In this document: piece after piece, positions 10,205 to 20,340 of the stretch
How positions within the stretch are numbered: the stretch's first letter is position 1
Layout: each line of letters opens with the position of its first letter
Source: Tenodera sinensis
Taxonomy: Eukaryota; Arthropoda; Insecta; Mantodea; Mantidae
DNA: 64,000 bases
Reading direction: 5' to 3'
Assembly: GCA_030765045.1 (NCBI GenBank)
Contig: CM060964.1
Location: 277,940,888-278,004,887 of the forward strand
Notes under the pieces: model-generated
The model's input: only the letters and a program-made list of their open reading frames with translations
Told to the model about the DNA's origin: nothing
Database searches by the model: none
Program-made: the position numbers and the translations under genes

Positions 10205-13071
10205 CCATCGGGGGTTTTCGAGCCGTCTGTAAAAATGATTTGTACTGAATGTTTAGGTGAGGAAAGGAACGGGGCGATATACTCTCGCCAGGCGAGGGAA
10301 TAATCCATTTTAGGTGCACGAAACTGATGGCAGTCAATCTCAATATGTGACGGAAGCGAATAAACATTCATATCTATTAAGTAATTCGGACGTGTGGGTG
10401 TCCGGTAGATGTGATCATAGGACTGAAATCGCCCCAAGCATCGTACCAATGGTAATGGCAACTGTTCCCCCTCCGGCAATTGGCGGCGGAAAAGCTCGTA
10501 AAGACGTGTCAATTTCGGTAACAGGACATTGTGCGAATGTGTTAACAAGCGTGCTATTTGGCGACCGCCCTGTATGAGCATGCGACCCTCTACGTCATAC
10601 GACGGAAAGTATAATTTATGTTGGCTCTTCGCTGGTCGTCCGGGTATATGGAATATTATGTTGTAGAGTTGGTATAAGAACGATTCTAGTTTATTCCGCA
10701 CACCTTGCGTAGGGGCGGGGGCTAGTAATAAACCATATTCCAGGCGTGAGTATATCAATGGCGGAAATAGTCTTAGTAAGACCCGGGGGTCTGTGCCCCA
10801 GTGACGCGCGGTCATAGCCTTGAATAATGCTTTTAAGGTATTAAGCGTAGCTAATACACGTTGCATATGTAGCGTGTAACTTAAATTTTGGTGTAAAAGT
10901 ACCCCTAAAAATTTTACTGTGAGAGTCGGCTGTATGACATAATTTCGGAGGCGCAGGGAAAGGCGTGACAAGCGGGTAGCTTTATTAAAATGTACAAACC
11001 GGGTCTTACGTAGGTTAACTGGGAGGCCGAGTTCTTCTAGGTACGCGATTATCTTCTGACAGTCTGTCGAAAAATTGTCCAAGCCTATATGGGAACGGGG
11101 GGTGATTGTTTGATAAATAATAATATCGTCAGCGTATTGTAGGACTCTGACGGCCACTGTTACCGCCGAGATGATGTCACCGACATATATGGCATATAAC
11201 AACGGACTAAGTGCCGATCCCTGAACTAGACCTTGCGATGTCTGTCTTGTGTGGGCGCTTTGTCGGAACGGTGCAAGTGTGCAATGTCTATCGGCATGAA
11301 GCGCCGCTATTATTTGGCGAATAGGCGTTGGGATCCCGACCGCCTGTAGCCGTTTCAGTAATATTGGAATCGACACCTGATCATAAGCTGAAGTTATATC
11401 TAGAAAGAGTGCCAGAATTTGGTTCTTTGTGCGGAAGGCGATATTAACATCGGTTAAAAAGGTATATAGTGGGAAAGTGTTCCCATAGCCTCTCCGGAAT
11501 CCGTATTGCGTACTGGGCCACCGACTATTTCGTTCTAAATAAAAACTGAGGCGGTCCTGGAGGATCTTCTCAAATACCTTTCTTAAGGTGGTTAATAAGC
11601 CGATCGGGCGATAATCCGCCGGGGCGTGACCCATACAACCTGGTTTTAGGACAGGATGGATTATAATAGTTCGCCATGAAGTTGGTATAGATCCCCCGCG
11701 AAGTAGTTTGGTATACGCTGATGCTATTAAAGCGTACCATGCCTCCGGAAGGGATTGCAAAAAGTTATAGGTGACCCCGTCGGCTCCCGGGGCCGATCGT
11801 CCGGTTTTTCTCATTATAGTTCTGCGTACCTCAGTTGCAGTAAAAGGTGTTAATAGTGGGTTCGACGCATCTATTTCCGTTGCCGTAACCGTCATATTTT
11901 CGGGCACCGAAGTCGGGGCCACCCGACTTAAAAATTGTTCCTGTAATTCAACCTGCCTGTTCATCGGTAAGGGCGGTAAAGCTGGGCGTTGTTTCTTGAA
12001 CCAAGCCAACTGTTTCCATATTTGTGCGGTTGTAGTATCCGAGGTAATGGAGTTACAGTATCGTAACCATGATTGCCGTTTGATGCGGCGGAGCCGACGT
12101 CTCACGCGGGCCTCCGTTCTTCTGGCTACGAGGTAGGCCTCCTCGGTCCTAAGGTAGTTGTATCGAGAGTAAGCCAATCGTTTTTCCGCGACCAACTGGG
12201 CACACTCGCTGTTCCACCATGGAGGTTTTCGAACCTTCGGCGACTTTATTTCCGTCCAGGTGTGATACTGATCCTGGTACTGGTGTAGTGTATCCTCTAT
12301 CTGTTCGTATGTCACGTCGGTTTCCGAAAACTGATTGGTCGCTTGGTTAAGGTACGAACGTAAATGTTCACGACGCACCTGCCCTCGTCTACGGCTATGA
12401 TATATCGTGTGTCCGCCCCTCTGTCGAGGTTCGTATTTAATCAGAAAGGGAAAATGATCGCTCCCCAGGGTCTGGGGGAGTTTCGACAAAGTCACATTGG
12501 GGTTTATGTCCGCTGTCACAAACATCAGGTCTGGGGAGGAGTCCTGTTGTCCCGGAGTACCCATTCTGGTGGTATGGTGTTCAGATATTAACGTCCACCC
12601 ATGTTGTTCCGAGAGCTGGAATAGGGGATGACGTTGGCGTTGTTGTAAAGATAATGCCCGGAAATCTGTGATATTAAAATCTCCGCAAATCACTTGTTGT
12701 TGTGTTTGGGGAATCAGAAATTGCTCCCATTCCACCAAAGTAAAACGGCGGCCGGTCGCATAGACACCTACAATTGAGAGGTCCCCTAGCGTTATCCGAA
12801 CAGCTTCCAAGTGGGGCGGGTACCGGATATCGGTATCCCAGTCCCGGACATACAGATTACTGGCGACACCGATGGCTACACCTCCACCTTGCGTCGCCCG
12901 GTCGTTGCGGAATATTTGATAACCCTGGAGGTGAAATGACTGATGTAAATGTAACCAGGTTTCCACCAGTATTATGACATGCGGGTTAAACCTAGTTAAG
13001 TACCAATGCAGGTCAGCTAATTTGTTATTGATGCTGCGCGCATTCCAGTAAGCTATTCTTAATTCCGGCAT
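10174..13071 (-). CDS. LINE ORF2: endonuclease and reverse transcriptase
   Basis: A 965-residue frame starting at MPELRIAYWNARSINN. Endonuclease domain (about 1-215): N in YWNARSINN, E in ILVETWL, D/N in CGDFNITDF, and S-D-H in LGSDHFPFL near residue 205. Reverse transcriptase (about 430-700): ADYRPIGLLTTLRKVFEKI, motif A in LALFLDITSAYDQV, motif B in QGLVQGSALSPLLYAIY, and the catalytic YADD near residue 643. It nicks target DNA and primes reverse transcription in the nucleus. The frame ends early inside RNase H at FTDGSKTPDG. The endonuclease and RT catalytic residues are all retained, so apart from the 3' frame break the protein looks intact. The start is chosen because the endonuclease begins immediately after it. 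Confidence 0.93.
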   Translation of the reverse strand: MPELRIAYWNARSINNKLADLHWYLTRFNPHVIILVETWLHLHQSFHLQGYQIFRNDRATQGGGVAIGVASNLYVRDWDTDIRYPPHLEAVRITLGDLSIVGVYATGRRFTLVEWEQFLIPQTQQQVICGDFNITDFRALSLQQRQRHPLFQLSEQHGWTLISEHHTTRMGTPGQQDSSPDLMFVTADINPNVTLSKLPQTLGSDHFPFLIKYEPRQRGGHTIYHSRRRGQVRREHLRSYLNQATNQFSETDVTYEQIEDTLHQYQDQYHTWTEIKSPKVRKPPWWNSECAQLVAEKRLAYSRYNYLRTEEAYLVARRTEARVRRRLRRIKRQSWLRYCNSITSDTTTAQIWKQLAWFKKQRPALPPLPMNRQVELQEQFLSRVAPTSVPENMTVTATEIDASNPLLTPFTATEVRRTIMRKTGRSAPGADGVTYNFLQSLPEAWYALIASAYTKLLRGGSIPTSWRTIIIHPVLKPGCMGHAPADYRPIGLLTTLRKVFEKILQDRLSFYLERNSRWPSTQYGFRRGYGNTFPLYTFLTDVNIAFRTKNQILALFLDITSAYDQVSIPILLKRLQAVGIPTPIRQIIAALHADRHCTLAPFRQSAHTRQTSQGLVQGSALSPLLYAIYVGDIISAVTVAVRVLQYADDIIIYQTITPRSHIGLDNFSTDCQKIIAYLEELGLPVNLRKTRFVHFNKATRLSRLSLRLRNYVIQPTLTVKFLGVLLHQNLSYTLHMQRVLATLNTLKALFKAMTARHWGTDPRVLLRLFPPLIYSRLEYGLLLAPAPTQGVRNKLESFLYQLYNIIFHIPGRPAKSQHKLYFPSYDVEGRMLIQGGRQIARLLTHSHNVLLPKLTRLYELFRRQLPEGEQLPLPLVRCLGRFQSYDHIYRTPTRPNYLIDMNVYSLPSHIEIDCHQFRAPKMDYSLAWREYIAPFLSSPKHSVQIIFTDGSKTPDGVSSGIYMEY

Positions 13072-13087
13072 GTTTAATATGCGAATT

Positions 13088-13315
13088 TTACAGGTGTAGT
13101 TGTTGTTTCAAAGATGTCAGTGTACGTAAGAGATATTCAGGAGCTTCAGCCAATAATCTATCAAAAGTATGTTGTATTTCCCGGAGGTCCCGTCCCCGAG
13201 ACTCCGGGGGCCACTTTGGGGGTAATCCCTTAACTGTATGCTCCCTCAGGACGTTTCTATCCAGCGAGTTTCTGTCTTTGCTCGATGCTCCTTGCTCAAT
13301 TGGGCCAATGTGCAC
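13088..13315 (-). CDS. Probable C-terminal extension of LINE ORF1 in another frame
   Basis: 75 codons overlapping the end of ORF1 in a different frame, ending 16 bp before the ORF2 start. It reads like a continuous charged, helical C terminus (IQHTFDRLLAEAPEYLLRTLTSLKQQ). In this type of LINE, ORF1 usually ends just before ORF2, so a one-base indel near 13315-13330 may have diverted ORF1 into the short tail it now has. The alternative is a chance open frame. Confidence 0.45.
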   Translation of the reverse strand: MHIGPIEQGASSKDRNSLDRNVLREHTVKGLPPKWPPESRGRDLREIQHTFDRLLAEAPEYLLRTLTSLKQQLHL

Positions 13316-14583
13316 TTCCCGGGTAGGAAGCGGTGTGGGACTCCTAGGGGGCCATTCTCCGTTGGTTTAGTAGGAATGACGGAGGGGGTTCCTTCTGGCC
13401 AGCGGCCATGGGGTGCCCACCGCTCTCGTAGCCATTCCTGAGCAGGAGGTGCCTGATGTGTTTGACATTTCCGTTTGGCCGAATTTGTACCCCTTCCGGC
13501 CCTATACGCGTTAGACTTTGATATTATGCTTCGGCTGCGCTCCTCTGGTAGGTTAGGAAAATCTTCCCGTCCCTGGCGCGGAACATCCTTGGGAACAGTT
13601 TTAGTGAGGTCCGCGTAGGATGTGGTTCCCGTAAGCATCTGCCGTGCTTCGTGCCTGGAAATGGGTAATTCCCCTATCCGGGCAGTAATCTGCGACTCCA
13701 GCTTATACGCTGGACATTTATCTGTTTCCGTTGCCACGTGCCCCTGCTTACAATTGATACAGCATACGCGGTCTACTGGACAGTCGCTCTGCCCCTCCTG
13801 GTGAACCTGTCCGCACTTTAAACAGCGCTTGGTGTTCCTGCAGAATTTTGCTCTGTGATGGAATTTACCGCAATTTTCGCAAATTAAGACTCTCGTTGTA
13901 TATGTTCCCACTGTAAAACGTTGATAATAAACATACACGTACGCTGGCAGACGTTGCGCCCTGAAGGTAATCTTTACCGTACGTGTTGGCTCAAAGGTCG
14001 TGTCCCCATTCGATGTAACTTTACGATTGAAACGGTGAAGATTGTGTATTTGTAGCTGACCTGTTATTTGAAGATGGGTACCCAGTTCTTCCATGCTAAT
14101 ATCTGTATCTATACCCCTCACCACACCTGTTACAAATATATTATAGAAGGGGATATATGAACGTGTATCATGTGTCGCATCAAAATCCGAGTCGAGAAAT
14201 TTATTAGCTCCCATATAGGTTGAAAAGTGAACTTCTAGTTGATTAAATCCACTTTTATGGCTGTGTGTCACACCCTCGGCGTGTAAAAAAAGCCATTTTC
14301 CAATTTTCAGTGGGTGGAAATCTCTAATATTTCTACTGTTACATCTAATTATTACGAAAAAAGGTCCTAAATCCGTGGCTTGATACCTTAAAGGGGGTTT
14401 AGTTGGCTTGTTACTCATCGTTGTCCCAGGCGTCACATTTGCCCCATTAGACTGCTCGGCAGCCGGAACCTCTGTGGAATTCAGATTCGACTCGGAATTT
14501 TCTTGAGTAATGACTTCTGTATGTTCAGCCACCGGTAAGTCCATTTCCATGACCACCGGGGCTAGTAGTGTTGTGTCATCCAT
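13246..14583 (-). CDS. LINE ORF1: Gag-like RNA-binding protein with CCHC zinc knuckles
   Basis: 445 residues. The N-terminal 75 residues are acidic and disordered. A middle region (about 75-220) contains an RRM-like fold segment (FFVIIRCNSRNIRDFHPLKI, FNQLEVHFSTYMGANKFL, VRGIDTDISMEELGTHL). Three zinc knuckles follow (about residues 228-293): CENCGKFHHRAKFC, CLKCGQVHQEGQSDC and CINCKQGHVATETDKC. The basic C terminus is P/R-rich. ORF1 proteins coat the LINE RNA. ORF2 follows downstream on the same strand. The last about 25 residues may be out of the original frame. Confidence 0.88.
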   Translation of the reverse strand: MDDTTLLAPVVMEMDLPVAEHTEVITQENSESNLNSTEVPAAEQSNGANVTPGTTMSNKPTKPPLRYQATDLGPFFVIIRCNSRNIRDFHPLKIGKWLFLHAEGVTHSHKSGFNQLEVHFSTYMGANKFLDSDFDATHDTRSYIPFYNIFVTGVVRGIDTDISMEELGTHLQITGQLQIHNLHRFNRKVTSNGDTTFEPTRTVKITFRAQRLPAYVYVYYQRFTVGTYTTRVLICENCGKFHHRAKFCRNTKRCLKCGQVHQEGQSDCPVDRVCCINCKQGHVATETDKCPAYKLESQITARIGELPISRHEARQMLTGTTSYADLTKTVPKDVPRQGREDFPNLPEERSRSIISKSNAYRAGRGTNSAKRKCQTHQAPPAQEWLRERWAPHGRWPEGTPSVIPTKPTENGPLGVPHRFLPGKCTLAQLSKEHRAKTETRWIETS

Positions 14584-14700
14584 AATTAGTGCCGGCTAAA
14601 CGATTGCCGGCACCCCCCCGAGGGGGTGGAAACGCCTCTAAAATACACCAAAATTAAGTAGGAAATATATAATCTTACCTCTTTAGTCCACCAAGATAAT

Positions 14701-14924
14701 CAAATATAAAATTAATTACACTACACACAAAGACAAAAACTATGCCAAAACACGATTACGTGTGTTCTGGAAACACAAAGACTGCTTCCGCGAACAGTCC
14801 GATCTACTCCGCCACCACACGTCCACTAAGCAACTAGCAGTAAGCGTATGCGAAGAGCGATGCGCCTGCCACCATCGATCACGGTGGAATGATCTTCATC
14901 CATGGTACTTGTAAGAAATGCTTT
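14701..14924. other. Flank of the LINE, no gene recognised
   Basis: Short unassigned stretch between the LINE 5' end and an inverted repeat. The minus strand at about 14690 reads GAG|GTAAGA, a splice-donor-like sequence with no exon identified beside it. Confidence 0.4.
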
Positions 14925-15050
14925 GAAACAACGAAGTATTGGCGCATGCGCGGATCGGCTAGTCGAAGCGATGGAGGGGTTATTGCCAACCGAAGATACT
15001 AAGCCAGATAGCAAGCCTTGCATCTGCATGCAACGGCAGTAGCGTCAACG
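14925..15050 (-). repeat. Left arm of a ~120-bp inverted repeat
   Basis: This matches 16804-16923 in opposite orientation over its whole length with a few substitutions and one 6-bp indel. Both arms contain GGCTTGCTATCTGGCTTAG and a CATGCGCCAATACTTCG block. They lie 1.75 kb apart. Translated, the same arm gives SGLVSSVGNNPSIAS, but no known protein was recognised. Confidence 0.85.
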
Positions 15051-16383
15051 CGTGGCTCGCGCGAAATACAGGCTACGGTCCGATTGCGTCATCTTTGAAA
15101 CAGCTGATCGAAGGGAACCGACCGAAGCCGAACGTGAATATGACTTCTCCGTTTGGAGGAACAGCGTAAGGAAGTGATATCCATTGAATTGTCACTCATT
15201 ATTGAAAATAAAAACACGTAACAAAAATACCTGCACAATATTATAATACGTTACATAAATAATAAATCACATATCAATATAATAAAGATTAATTGTCTAT
15301 CTCAATAGTTGCTGTTATTATCATCAAAGTTTAAGCATGAGGCACGTGATTATTGCCAAACTTAATTCCACTAAATCTGAATATATACATGTAAATGGAA
15401 ATATTCCATCCTCAATATTTTGATTTTTAATGGCCCATTGTGACTAACCGATATATTATTATAACTAGTCAATCATATCAAAATAATGGTAATATTGATA
15501 TGTTGCCTACCCCGGAGAAGCTGGAAGACTTATTTTTCAATAGCACTTGTATAAAGTAGTTACCAATGTATCCACTTACCTTACATAATATTTATTAATG
15601 ATGGAATCTATAAATATTAATTTATTATCAGCGGGGCACATATAGTTTTCTCAGTTTCAGTTTTGTTTATTGAAAGTTTGGCCTGGTGCCGTTACAAAGG
15701 ACCCGGCTTACAGGCTAAAATTAACATTAACTTACAATTGTAAATATTTACAAAGTTTACTGCTTTTGGGTTTAACAAAACCCATACGGTGACCATACCA
15801 AGAAGTTTTTGGGTGTGGATTTGTCCTTTAGATAGGCATCCTAGAAATTGAAGCAAAATACTAATTAAACTCAGTCTATCAACATTTACCATGCTGGTTT
15901 GGCAAATTTGCACATAAATAGCAATTATCAACAATAGGCTAAGCTGTGATACCTGTGTGAATTTGTAAAAGTGGAGAAAGAGTTGAGATATGTTATAAAG
16001 TTAGGTTAGGGTTGCATATTATTATTGATGGCAGGTGTGGATGCTGCCTCTGATAACACAGGCTAAATTTTGATAACACAGGACTCTGTCATCCTGTTCA
16101 TATAGGTACACATTAACCTAAGTGTCATTGCCTACATAGTTCCATCATGTGTGAGTAAAGACAGAGGACAAAATTTGACACAAGTATAATAGTTTTCCCT
16201 TTTTGATGTAGGTGGGAAAAATGTAAATGACCTAGCTACTGCCTGTTTTCTAAATTTATTGATTAACTTGGTAAATGTTTTGTTAACATTCATTGCATTT
16301 AACTGTTTCCAGAATGGTTTAACAAAAACCAACCCATGCCATCTTTTGTTCAACAGTTTTGGGTGTAGATTTGTCCTTTCAAA
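15051..16383. other. Unassigned spacer with a degenerate repeat pair
   Basis: No intact gene. Two segments (about 15735-15840 and 16265-16385) are related: both contain GGTTTAACAAAA and, at their right ends, TTTTGGGTGTRGATTTGTCCTTT. On the minus strand they read PKLLGMVTVWVLLNP and PKLLNKRWHGLVFVKPFW. They could be two copies of an old coding element, but it was not identified. Confidence 0.35.
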
Positions 16384-16750
16384 GTGTTTCATTTATATAT
16401 ATACGAAGAGAAAATGAACATTTTGAAAGAAGTTCCATGTAAAGGGCAATCTGAGGCAGGGGATTTTCTTGAAAATCTTCGTGTCGCATTTTGGGAAGAT
16501 GCAAAACTATATACCAAGTCCGGTATTTAACCGACGTTTTGTTTATGTGTTATATTGTTCACCCCATCCACACACGAACTTTTTTTTCCTTCGAAAAATA
16601 CCTTTTACATGCAGAAATTATAATAACGTATATTTTCAATGAAATCTCGATGTCGAAATTTTTTTTATTGTTATTTATTTATTCAGGGGAGCTCATAACG
16701 TGTATTTCCACCTGAATGCCAGTCATACGTTGCGGTACGTGTTTAAGGTG
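16384..16750. repeat. Dispersed repeat family R, copy 1
   Basis: Shares ordered blocks with 23560-23930 and 28490-28610: GATTTTCTTGAAAATCTTCGTGTCG, a CACACAC-containing segment, GAAATCTCGATGTCGAAATTTT, and TTATTCAGGGG near the right end. The copies are diverged and no coding content was seen. Element class unknown. Confidence 0.5.
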
Positions 16751-16803
16751 TTGAATAACAGCTATAATACTAACATATCACTACCCAAATTACTAGTACA
16801 CGA

Positions 16804-16923
16804 CGTTGGCGCTACTGCCGTTGCATGCAAGGCTTGCTATCTGGCTTAGTATCTTCGGTTGGCAATAATCCCTCCATCGCTTCGACTAGCCAATCCGCGC
16901 ATGCGCCAATACTTCGTTGTTTC
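16804..16923 (+). repeat. Right arm of the ~120-bp inverted repeat
   Basis: Inverted copy of 14925-15050. Its right edge runs directly into the LINE-A fragment that starts by about 16945, so a plus-strand frame (16825-17457) fuses the two by accident. Confidence 0.85.
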
Positions 16924-16939
16924 GCGTACACGGCCAGGT

Positions 16940-17470
16940 ACAAACGACCTACACTTACCCAACTCCATAAAGTTAATAAGACTGTTTATCTCCAATGGAT
17001 TCCAGCACACTGTGGAGTCATGGAGAATGAAGCTGCAGACTCACTTGCAAAGAAAGGCACAACAATAAAACAAAAGTCTAAATTCAATTTCTCATATTCC
17101 TCAATAAAACGCTTGATCATTAAAAAGTTTTCTCATTCATACCTACAAGAAATAGAAACAAATGCCAAAGATAAAAAATGGATTACACTACTTTCCAACC
17201 CAGATATAATCCCCCAGAGACCAAGGAAAACAGCAGTTGCAGCCTTCCGACTACTGACAAATCACGACTGCTTAGCAAGTCATCTCTACAGAATAGGTAT
17301 CTCAGCTTCACCAATATGTGTCCTGTGTAACGATCCAGCAGAAAGGAACGAAGACCACTTGAAGACCTGTGAAGCATTAAAATCAGAAGAAACTACAGTT
17401 CAAAAGTATTGGAAAGCACGAATGCTAATGGCTTCATTGCCAGATGAAAGGCACTAGAAAACAACAGCAA
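16940..17470 (+). pseudogene. LINE-A fragment: RNase H end and C terminus of ORF2
   Basis: An open frame reads VNKTVYLQWIPAHCGVMENEAADSLAKKG (RNase H motif around the H-C-G and D) followed by HLYRIGISASPICVLCNDP and KYWKARMLMASLPDERH, then a stop at 17457 and a CAACAGCAAC tail. The Cys/His end (C-x2-C...H-L-x-x-C) matches retroelement ORF2 termini. Related copies lie at 24785-24886, 26893-28230, 55834-55907 and 62760-64000. The 5' part of the element is missing. Confidence 0.85.
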
Positions 17471-18553
17471 CATTTTCGGCCTTTTCCAAAATGATTCTAA
17501 AGGTTCTTTGAACATACTATTGTGAAGCAGTTAGGCAAAATTGAAGTGTAAGATCTTTTCTGTTGAGTGTTTTTAAACTCGTAGCTTACTCTGGCCATTT
17601 TCGGGCAAGAGGTCACGAAGCAGTGTGGCAGTATCCACGTTTTTTATAGTGCTGGGTAGCACGATGCATTACTGTGCCACTAAGTGCCAGACCAGTAGTT
17701 TAAAGATATTGTAAAACGGAGTTAAGCTTTAATTATAACTAATGTATGAACGGATAAATACGATACCAGTCAGCCTTCTACATGATGTCTCGTGTCTTGT
17801 AACTCAAATTTTCTTATTTTGTGAGGTCTATAAAAGTTTATGTTTTTCATAACAATTTTTTCTTTATCTTCCAAGTAGAAGAATACACATAAGTTTTGTC
17901 TTGCGTGCCTAGTCGAATGAGACTAAAGGGAGGGGAATTGCATTGCCTTTGTCAAGTTAAATTTAGTTTTGTCAGAAAAATTAACCTCACTTTTCTATGT
18001 TCTGTTTTGTTATATGTAACTTATTTAGTCAATACATGTATGTACAAACATTGTTTTTGTGTCAACCTTATTTTACTGAGTGCTTACAGCATACCTTGGT
18101 GAGATAGGGCAATATTGGAGATTGTCTTTCCCCTAATTCGATCCTCAAGACATAAGCTTCCTGTATAATACCCATATGTGCTTTCCCTTTACCTTTATTT
18201 ATTTTCCTTTAACATATCTCTGCCCAACCTGCTTGGCGGTTAATGGGGAAAGGGGTCTAGCACTATTGTTATCTGCATGACTGAAGACCAGGCTTGGGTG
18301 GATGCAGCAACAAACACACTCACAGACCTTATTTCTAAAAACGATTTTTACTTTCTCTACTGCACAAGTAGAGGAAGTATTATATTCCACCCATAAATTT
18401 GATATCAAGGTTTCATCAGAAGTACACATTTTGAGACTTCCTAAATCCAAAAAGGACAAAGCATTTTTACAGCAAGGACTAGTGAGGGTGTGAGGGGGAG
18501 GTGTGTGTGCTTGTGTGTGTTATTCTTATCGTGTAAATATAAACAAGCTCAAT
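17471..18553. other. No gene recognised
   Basis: AT-rich, apart from a GTGTGT-rich patch near 18490-18525. Short open frames on either strand show no recognisable domain. Confidence 0.5.
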
Positions 18554-18557
18554 ATAT

Positions 18558-19490
18558 TGTGACAAATGACCAGTCCTGTTACTTTTTATGTCACTTTAGT
18601 TCTTCTCAAAATGAATCATAAAACAGCTACCTCCTTAGATCCACACTATCCTGTCCAACCTTGACATTCAGTGCCTTGACGCTGCTGCCAAATCTGACTT
18701 CCAGAGTACTACGACATTACCCAACATCCTGCAAGACGTTAACACATTGACAGAGAACCTCTGCCTTCCCACCAAGTTCTTCCATATCTTCCTTCATGCA
18801 GATCAGTTGCCCATCAATATTTGCCAAGAGCTCTGTCTATCTTCTCCATCATGGATTTCATTTTTGTCTTTATTTCTTCCATTACACAATTCAATGTTGT
18901 TACTTCGCTTTCCAACTTCTCCATTCAGGATTTAATTTATTCCATTCCAGAGTTAACATGTTTCAATTCGGCAAGCAATTTTGTCTCCATATGCTGCACT
19001 CCAGCCAATATATTTTCCAGCATTGCCTCCATTGTGGGTTTTGAATCCCACTGCTGACACTATAGTGACAAATTACGAATCTGGTTACTCTTAATGTCAC
19101 TTTACTTCTTCTAAAAGTGAATCACAATTCTTTGTTTCACTGTTAACACAATTTACAATTTATCAAAACCTTGCATCTCTACAGTTGTTCTATTGCATCA
19201 TAACCTTGACACAAATACTGCTCACTGTACACAAACAACTCCGACAACTGTCTAAAACTGTTCCAAGAATCAACTCTTTTTGCTTCAACACGACTGCTTC
19301 TGGCCGACCCACTCATATAGCCAAGAATTAGGTGCTGGTGATTTCTCTGGAAATACACGTTTTCTCGAAGCTTCTCTTATTATCTAGAACTAACCTTTAT
19401 TCCTGACACGTTTGTCATCTTTGTTTACAGATCACATAGTGGTGTGAGGTAGTCAAATTTGGTTCCCCCTTGCCAGCAGCTGGCATCACA
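18558..19490 (-). mobile_element. Internally deleted LTR retrotransposon
   Basis: The element runs from TGTGACAAAT (18558) to GGCATCACA (19490), TG...CA ends, flanked by ATAT on both sides (18554-18557, 19491-19494) as a 4-bp target duplication. The sequence at 18558-18627 repeats directly at about 19064-19133, which marks the two LTRs in minus orientation. The right one (19064-19490) is nearly complete and the left is cut to about 70 bp. Just inside the right LTR the minus strand has a primer-site-like AGTGTCAGCAGTGGGATTC. A decayed gag start (METKLLAELKHVNS, EEIKTKMKSMMEKIDRALG) then spans 19050-18740. Everything after early gag is deleted. Confidence 0.65.
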
Positions 19491-19839
19491 ATATCAAAGA
19501 ACAGACCAAATTAAAACACGTATAGCAATGAATGAAGTCCTGTTATTTCTGGAAGTATACTGAATACTGCATAACAATATAACTACTAACAATGCTAACA
19601 CCAGCTCTCCCCTGCCACTGAGTAGACTGGTAGAGTGGATCATCTTTATTCAGAGAAATATGGCATATTTGGATAAGGAATGAAAGTAGATACAAATTTG
19701 CTCTTAAAAGCAATGTTTTGATGCATTTCATGGAGCTTTATACAACAAAAAATACTTGCTTCATAAATAGTATTTGGTTTTTATGAGCCAATCCTGTCTT
19801 CATTGACTGAAATTAATTTTTTACTAAAATGTTTGTTAC

Positions 19840-19956
19840 CTGTCCGATTAATTCTGATTGAGGATAACCAAACATCAAATGAGTAAAGTGATGGTTACAA
19901 CTCTCTATTGTTCCAACATCGGAGATGACAACAAATCCACTCATATTTGCAAAAAC
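19840..19956 (-). CDS. PASK-like: Exon of a PAS-kinase-like gene (PAS domain)
   Basis: A 117-bp exon in phase 0 at both ends. The acceptor is TTTTTCCTTACAG|GTT and the donor CAG|GTAACA. It encodes 39 residues including FANMSGFVVISDVGTIESCN and HLMFGYPQSELIGQ, the beta-strand/helix pattern of a PAS fold and close to the PAS domain of PAS-domain serine/threonine kinase (PASK), which links nutrient state to translation and metabolism. The preceding exon is at 20341-20478 and joins in frame. No further downstream exon was found before the LTR element on the left. This is the best host gene evidence in the window. Confidence 0.8.
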
Positions 19957-20340
19957 CTGTAAGGAAAAATAATGAACTCTTACTACACTGAAATAACAGT
20001 TGCAAGCATAATAATGTCCATTAATTTTAAATTTATGCACAGAATAAAATATAAAACCTATGACGAAAATGAAGAGTTTAAAACAGTGGAGTACCTATGT
20101 TTAAAAATCTTTAGTTAACACTTGTCGACCGACCAGCTGAGGATGGAGAGGAGCCTCTCCGAAACTAGTCTTGTAGGATTTTAAATTGAGTTGAACAACA
20201 AGTGTTTTTAAATCTTGACAAATGTTAACTGAAGATTTTAAGAATATACAATTTTGTACACTGGATTTGTCTCATTAAAGACTATATTTCCGTGCATAAA
20301 GATTGAAATATGTTTCTTCATAAGGCGTTGTTTTACATAC

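Larger units (their letters stand above)
9480..14700 (-). mobile_element. Nearly full-length I-group-like LINE (non-LTR retrotransposon)
   Basis: A two-ORF element on the minus strand with ORF1 (three CCHC knuckles) and ORF2 (apurinic-like endonuclease, reverse transcriptase, RNase H, terminal Cys/His motif). The presence of RNase H places it among the I/R1/LOA-type clades rather than L1, CR1 or Jockey proper; this is family knowledge, not a computed placement. The 5' leader (14584 to about 14700) has a G/C-rich inverted repeat around GTGCCGGC and a CCCCCCC run. The 3' end lacks an obvious poly-A. The element boundaries are approximate and no target duplication was found. GC content and codon use differ clearly from the AT-rich surroundings, consistent with a recent arrival. 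Confidence 0.85.

Noticed and set aside
11771..12288. Plus-strand frames of 71-121 residues inside the LINE
   Set aside because: Antisense shadows of ORF2, which has full domain evidence on the minus strand.
16825..17457. A single 210-residue protein
   Set aside because: It is a chance fusion of the inverted-repeat arm with a LINE-A RNase H fragment.
18199..18493. Overlapping 63- and 86-residue frames on opposite strands
   Set aside because: No domain, splice sites or conservation signal; consistent with chance.
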